From Flavicella sp042091695 (GTDB lineage Bacteria > Bacteroidota > Bacteroidia > Flavobacteriales > Flavobacteriaceae), in contig JBELHA010000070.1 in NCBI GenBank assembly GCA_042091695.1, positions 1 through 8,264 on the forward strand: a stretch of 8,264 bases of DNA, read 5' to 3'. Position numbers and translations under genes: made by a program. Under the pieces are notes generated by a model that did not search any database, was not told the origin of the DNA, and saw nothing but the letters and a program-made list of their open reading frames with translations. Shown in pieces: positions 7,401 to 8,264 of the stretch. The stretch's first letter is position 1; each line of letters starts with the position of its first letter.

Positions 7401-8264
7401 TACCCTCAGAGCTTCTTGAAGTATCAAAACTTTCAGTCCCTTCCAATGCCAAATTGTTGGTAATGGTAAAATTAGCATCTGGAATAGCAACTTTCGAAAT
7501 TTCTACCTGCTCTAGATTGTCCTTATTTTCATAAGCTTCAAAAGTAGCAATATTTATATGATACGGTTCCTTTTGATTGTAAAAAGGAACTGAAATATCT
7601 TTATCGACTTCAAAATTTACAATACTATCTTTTTTAGCCTCCCTCCTTATAACCGACTGAATATTAACTGCTTTTGTTTGAGAAACTACCTCAACTGTAG
7701 GAGAAGATCTGTGTGTAAAACTCTTTGTATAATTGTAAGGCAAGCCAAAAATTTTGTCACCTTGAATCGTATATGAAGATTCTGCGCCTTGAATCACATA
7801 TTCATTTTGAGGAATTTCCAATTCTGGATACATCAAATCTGTAATCTCCTCAAAATTGAATGTTTCTTTTTCAGAACCTAGAAGTTTGTTGTGCAAGGCT
7901 ACATTGCTAGGTATTTTTAAATCTGAGTTTTCTACGCTGTACTGCAACGGTAATAAAGACGTACGATACTCCCCAGAAGATGGGTTCGTCATAATAGTCA
8001 ACTGGGTAGCAGGAGTGATATTTCCAGCTGCTGGTTTGTAACCTAAAATCATGTTTGCAACCCCAATATTATTGGCTGAAGAAATTCGTTTGGTCTTTGT
8101 AAACCCATCGACTTCCTCTTCCAATTGAAAATTTCCCTGGTGCCCAAAACCAATTTGCTTTGATGCTTCTATAGCCCCTCCAACGACACGTCCAACAAGG
8201 GTTACACGAGTACTGTCAATAAAAGTGTAGACCTCTTCTCTATCCTCAAAAAACTCAGAAGTTG
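1483..8264 (-). CDS. Giant modular secreted protein with LamG domains and T9SS sorting domain (5' end outside the window)
   Basis: The frame is open from the right edge (first full codon at 8262) to the TAA at 1483-1485, giving 2,259 visible residues, numbered here from 8262. A TTG at 8122-8124 is an internal Leu codon and not the start, because 46 sense codons precede it. Order seen: TFIDSTRVTLVGRVVGG and a GEYRTSLLPLQYSV stretch (1-110), like a regulatory beta-sandwich; a beta-rich part; Ser/Thr/Asn-rich hairpin-like segments at 369-469 and 655-738; a GPVF...GRTSCPYEG signature (752-768); a coiled coil (about 810-841); Ig-like modules (852-1158); LamG-like domains (1159-1346, 1354-1546); an Ig-like and a BACON-like module (1586-1756, with PSWLEL and GVYNQELYL); a module shared with the companion gene (1762-1874); two GWxW modules (1879-2059); a diverged shared module (2082-2176); and a T9SS type A sorting domain (2178-2259, ISPNPFDDKLVIS to ASGYYILHI and VVKIIKN). 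There are only six Cys. A surface or secreted protein with glycan-binding potential is well supported; its exact role, adhesin or toxin-like, is not. Confidence 0.95.
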   Translation of the reverse strand, partial: TSEFFEDREEVYTFIDSTRVTLVGRVVGGAIEASKQIGFGHQGNFQLEEEVDGFTKTKRISSANNIGVANMILGYKPAAGNITPATQLTIMTNPSSGEYRTSLLPLQYSVENSDLKIPSNVALHNKLLGSEKETFNFEEITDLMYPELEIPQNEYVIQGAESSYTIQGDKIFGLPYNYTKSFTHRSSPTVEVVSQTKAVNIQSVIRREAKKDSIVNFEVDKDISVPFYNQKEPYHINIATFEAYENKDNLEQVEISKVAIPDANFTITNNLALEGTESFDTSRSSEGNYTYSFEGGISSISPPFTKTIKIEAEIAGITYEASNYKKEGIILGVGNSEGEPKNFTTFAPDYPDIILRDPPGSNSFASIEKGTTISVNKSSSFSHNESVNLNTKMINGVVVETGGGLGGPVFKSQTINNLEVGIGYTHSAKNTSSSKRSYTFNKTISTSNNPNYVGSDGDLYIGASKNIVYSAVNFIEISLDTPNKIDSEGNQIPMNTDEYSTFENDGQTYYISRQKALSINEEATGTFFMYSQKHILETLIPDLLVLKLNAPTEEQSTAQDTEDSPIVMTKEDYQDQIDLWYRVIFENEKDKYVVKNRWEDYIANTENQITLFKKGVNIQVENDSLSIEVLTAYANRKLEAEAVENLIDESSKENISFDAGLGSYKMVNKTAVVNSTSINVNHKWNQTIAKQFGFTFNGTGFVVNIKGAFSQEINESNATETSNTTNISYVLKDNDPNNMLNVEVFNAFNGHGPVFSTVGGRTSCPYEGATTSLFLDASVFKDYYDSFFDVNNELFDKQMRLYSLPGGLFGDEKQQLKAEISQLKDAIVDLNEQLFQDAITADSNNEKAELSAATQNVEVPLISIEDNSQSGILEGRNAEFDLILENNSLSESDATFVLKVDNVSNPNNAIINIEPNGTLVTVPYGQKVPYKLTLSKATADVFEYEDIRIVLQSQCDGAAVSDAVTVSATFVPSCTEILVKSPKTNWVFNKLAAYSYSNGEQTTNTLPIILHGFDTSFASFQKIDLQYRNANSTSWERLQTYFASQSDLENDLTLSNKKSLIDGQEIAYAFDIVGANLQDGNYEIRAVSHCSNDTEYISEICSGRVDLNAPLLFGTPLPANGILGVGEDIKLRFNEPVFYNTALTTLQIQGQTNQLQIDHSVSLHFDGASNNATISKPNIKTGDLSLEFWMLWDASNSTSNATVVSQENGLRIQIENGSLKATLGGQTIERALLANNVFNHYVFSYNEEEKSLKLIENESETEILLSSTLSFDNSNDLIFGGEGFVGNLHDVRLWKKGLNKAEAYANMYATLQGNEPALIGLWPMNEGRGNLAKDKARFKHAVLTADWDIKPKGNSYVFDGSNYLTLDKVGKAQLTSEMDATVSFWMKTATNQAATLISNGKADGSEKNSNSTFENKWSVDIDTQGLITLLSEGVAYPISQTSVADNQWHHIAFTINRHGAMNTYVDGAQIFVHAVDTIGGFLGNTIWLGAKGDNAEVNPLITNVFNGHLDEVRIWNTVRNQTQIDRDRFYEVAKESLGLIVYTQLNEPNSDGATNSNGPEYYVTGSDRVSTLENCELNGKALAYSNDSPKLKPGRNTINLQINKVINQDEMILEPVVSSWAALEGQIVDITVAGMFDSANNEQVSPVTWTAYVQKNQVSWFVDGYDEVVNFIKESGREIEFDITLLNQGGTREAFEITNVPSWLELSDYSGKIAPDGKKTITARVVNNLPIGVYNQELYLKTDFGFDQKLNLQVRSLAQEPDWTFDANNFEMSMNVIGILKVDGKISDDTFDKIVAVYDGEVRGVANLEWNQSKQQYFAFLTVYSNTSNEDIQFNIWDASVGKILEGTLDTATTVKFVPNEIRGTFSQPVYFENSSLLNQEIYLQKGWTWVSLNVEDENLNDINALTDALVLAQDDEIKTNIINLEGQAAVTRIGYLAGEFNMWDTTNMSTMATDKMYKIQLSQGQKWSLKGEAVAISSFNFSMQSGWNWLPFPIGNNVDINAALANLEATDSDVIKSQSSFAMYDAGEGKWFGPLTYFETSKGYMAYIQKAQSFSYPSYLDADNLNKTSTTSFAKALNTLEVFTTYASNMNAVVEIPFGYNAIKVYDQEGTLKGMASVQQLSSKKLSFITIYGDREEALTLKLVGASGTEISAGVVAFQSDKVLGSISEPLQLKIVNTEIAISPNPFDDKLVISIPSDSDQAVSVKLYSVTNSLVLDRIFGVKKGENSIVLEPNIASGYYILHIETSEQTEVVKIIKN
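1486..1731 (-). other. T9SS type A C-terminal sorting domain of the giant protein
   Basis: These last 82 residues have the typical order: an SPNPF motif (ISPNPFDDKLVI), a strand with VKLYSVTNSLV, a GENSIVL strand, ASGYYILHIET, and the closing EVVKIIKN. In this family the domain directs passage through the outer-membrane T9SS and is usually cleaved, with the protein then attached to the surface or released. This is the best evidence for the protein's location. Confidence 0.92.
2086..2628 (-). repeat. Two tandem GWxW modules
   Basis: The first (2320-2628) begins IYLQKGWTWVSLNV and the second (2086-2319) begins MQSGWNWLPFPI. Both go on to a DINAAL or DINALT helix, a D-x-I-K motif, a WDTT or YDAGEGKW stretch and a KMYKIQL or KGYMAYI strand. 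They appear to be duplicated beta-rich modules between the two shared-module copies; I know of no assigned function. Confidence 0.65.
2641..2979 (-). repeat. Module shared with the companion protein (copy in the giant protein)
   Basis: The encoded stretch opens with W-x(6)-F-x-x-SM, continues with DKIVAVYDGEVRGVAN and FLTVYSNT, and ends in a strand with QPVYF. It aligns without large gaps to residues 25-133 of the 229-residue protein (1038-1364), which has DKVAAFVNGECRGVSN and YLSVYANT at the same places. A more diverged copy is encoded at 1735-2019 (YASNMNAVVEI, IKVYDQEGTLKGMAS, FITIYGD). Confidence 0.8.
3625..4203 (-). other. LamG-like jellyroll domain 2 of the giant protein
   Basis: It begins YVFDGSNYLTL, has VSFWMKT, the WHHIAFTINRHGAMNTYVDG core and GHLDEVRIWNTVR. 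These are classic LamG/concanavalin-like marks (F-W, W-H-H-I-A, Y-V-D-G, L-D-E-V-R-I-W). Such domains commonly bind glycans or other surface ligands. Confidence 0.88.
4225..4788 (-). other. LamG-like jellyroll domain 1 of the giant protein
   Basis: It begins LHFDGASNNATI, has LSLEFWMLW, FNHYVFSYN in place of the W-H-H-I-A core, NLHDVRLWKK, and ends with LIGLWPMNEGRGN. It is more diverged in the core than the second LamG-like domain that follows it directly, so the pair probably arose by old duplication and may differ in ligand. Confidence 0.82.

Noticed and set aside
7856..8041. Plus-strand reading frame of 61 codons
   Set aside because: It is antisense to the N-terminal part of the giant gene, which continues open through the right edge.
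1..8264. CRISPR array, insertion sequence, tRNA or rRNA
   Set aside because: No regularly spaced direct repeats, transposase-like frame, terminal inverted repeats around a gene, or cloverleaf-like sequence was seen.

Overview
The window looks like part of the chromosome of a Bacteroidota bacterium, most likely a marine-type member of the Flavobacteriia. The evidence is the AT-rich composition, two proteins ending in type A sorting domains of the type IX secretion system (T9SS), a TAnnTTTG-type promoter element, and the absence of a clear Shine-Dalgarno series. All three genes lie on the minus strand, so transcription runs from right to left.

From the right edge to 1483 is the 3' portion of a very large gene for a secreted modular protein. 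Its frame is open through the right edge, so the true start is outside the window. In order it holds a beta-rich N-terminal part, two Ser/Thr/Asn-rich beta-hairpin-like segments, a GPVF...SCPYEG signature, a short coiled coil, Ig-like modules, two LamG-like (jellyroll) domains, a BACON-like domain, two copies of a module shared with the next gene, two GWxW modules, and a C-terminal T9SS sorting domain. A 46-nt gap containing a small G/C hairpin separates it from a 229-residue secreted protein (747-1436). That protein is essentially a signal peptide, the shared module, and a T9SS-type tail. The pair ends at a strong intrinsic terminator (664-698).

Positions 320-663 are an AT-rich intergenic stretch with a compound inverted repeat and a likely promoter for the leftmost gene. 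That gene (1-319) is cut by the left edge and encodes the N-terminus of a HEPN-like protein. It is probably unrelated in function to the secreted pair.

Working model: the giant protein and its small companion are co-transcribed, exported by Sec and then T9SS, and displayed on or released from the cell surface. The LamG and BACON-like domains suggest glycan or surface binding. The Ser/Thr-rich paired segments in the N-terminal half resemble the stems of beta-pore-forming proteins, but this is only a pattern-level inference.
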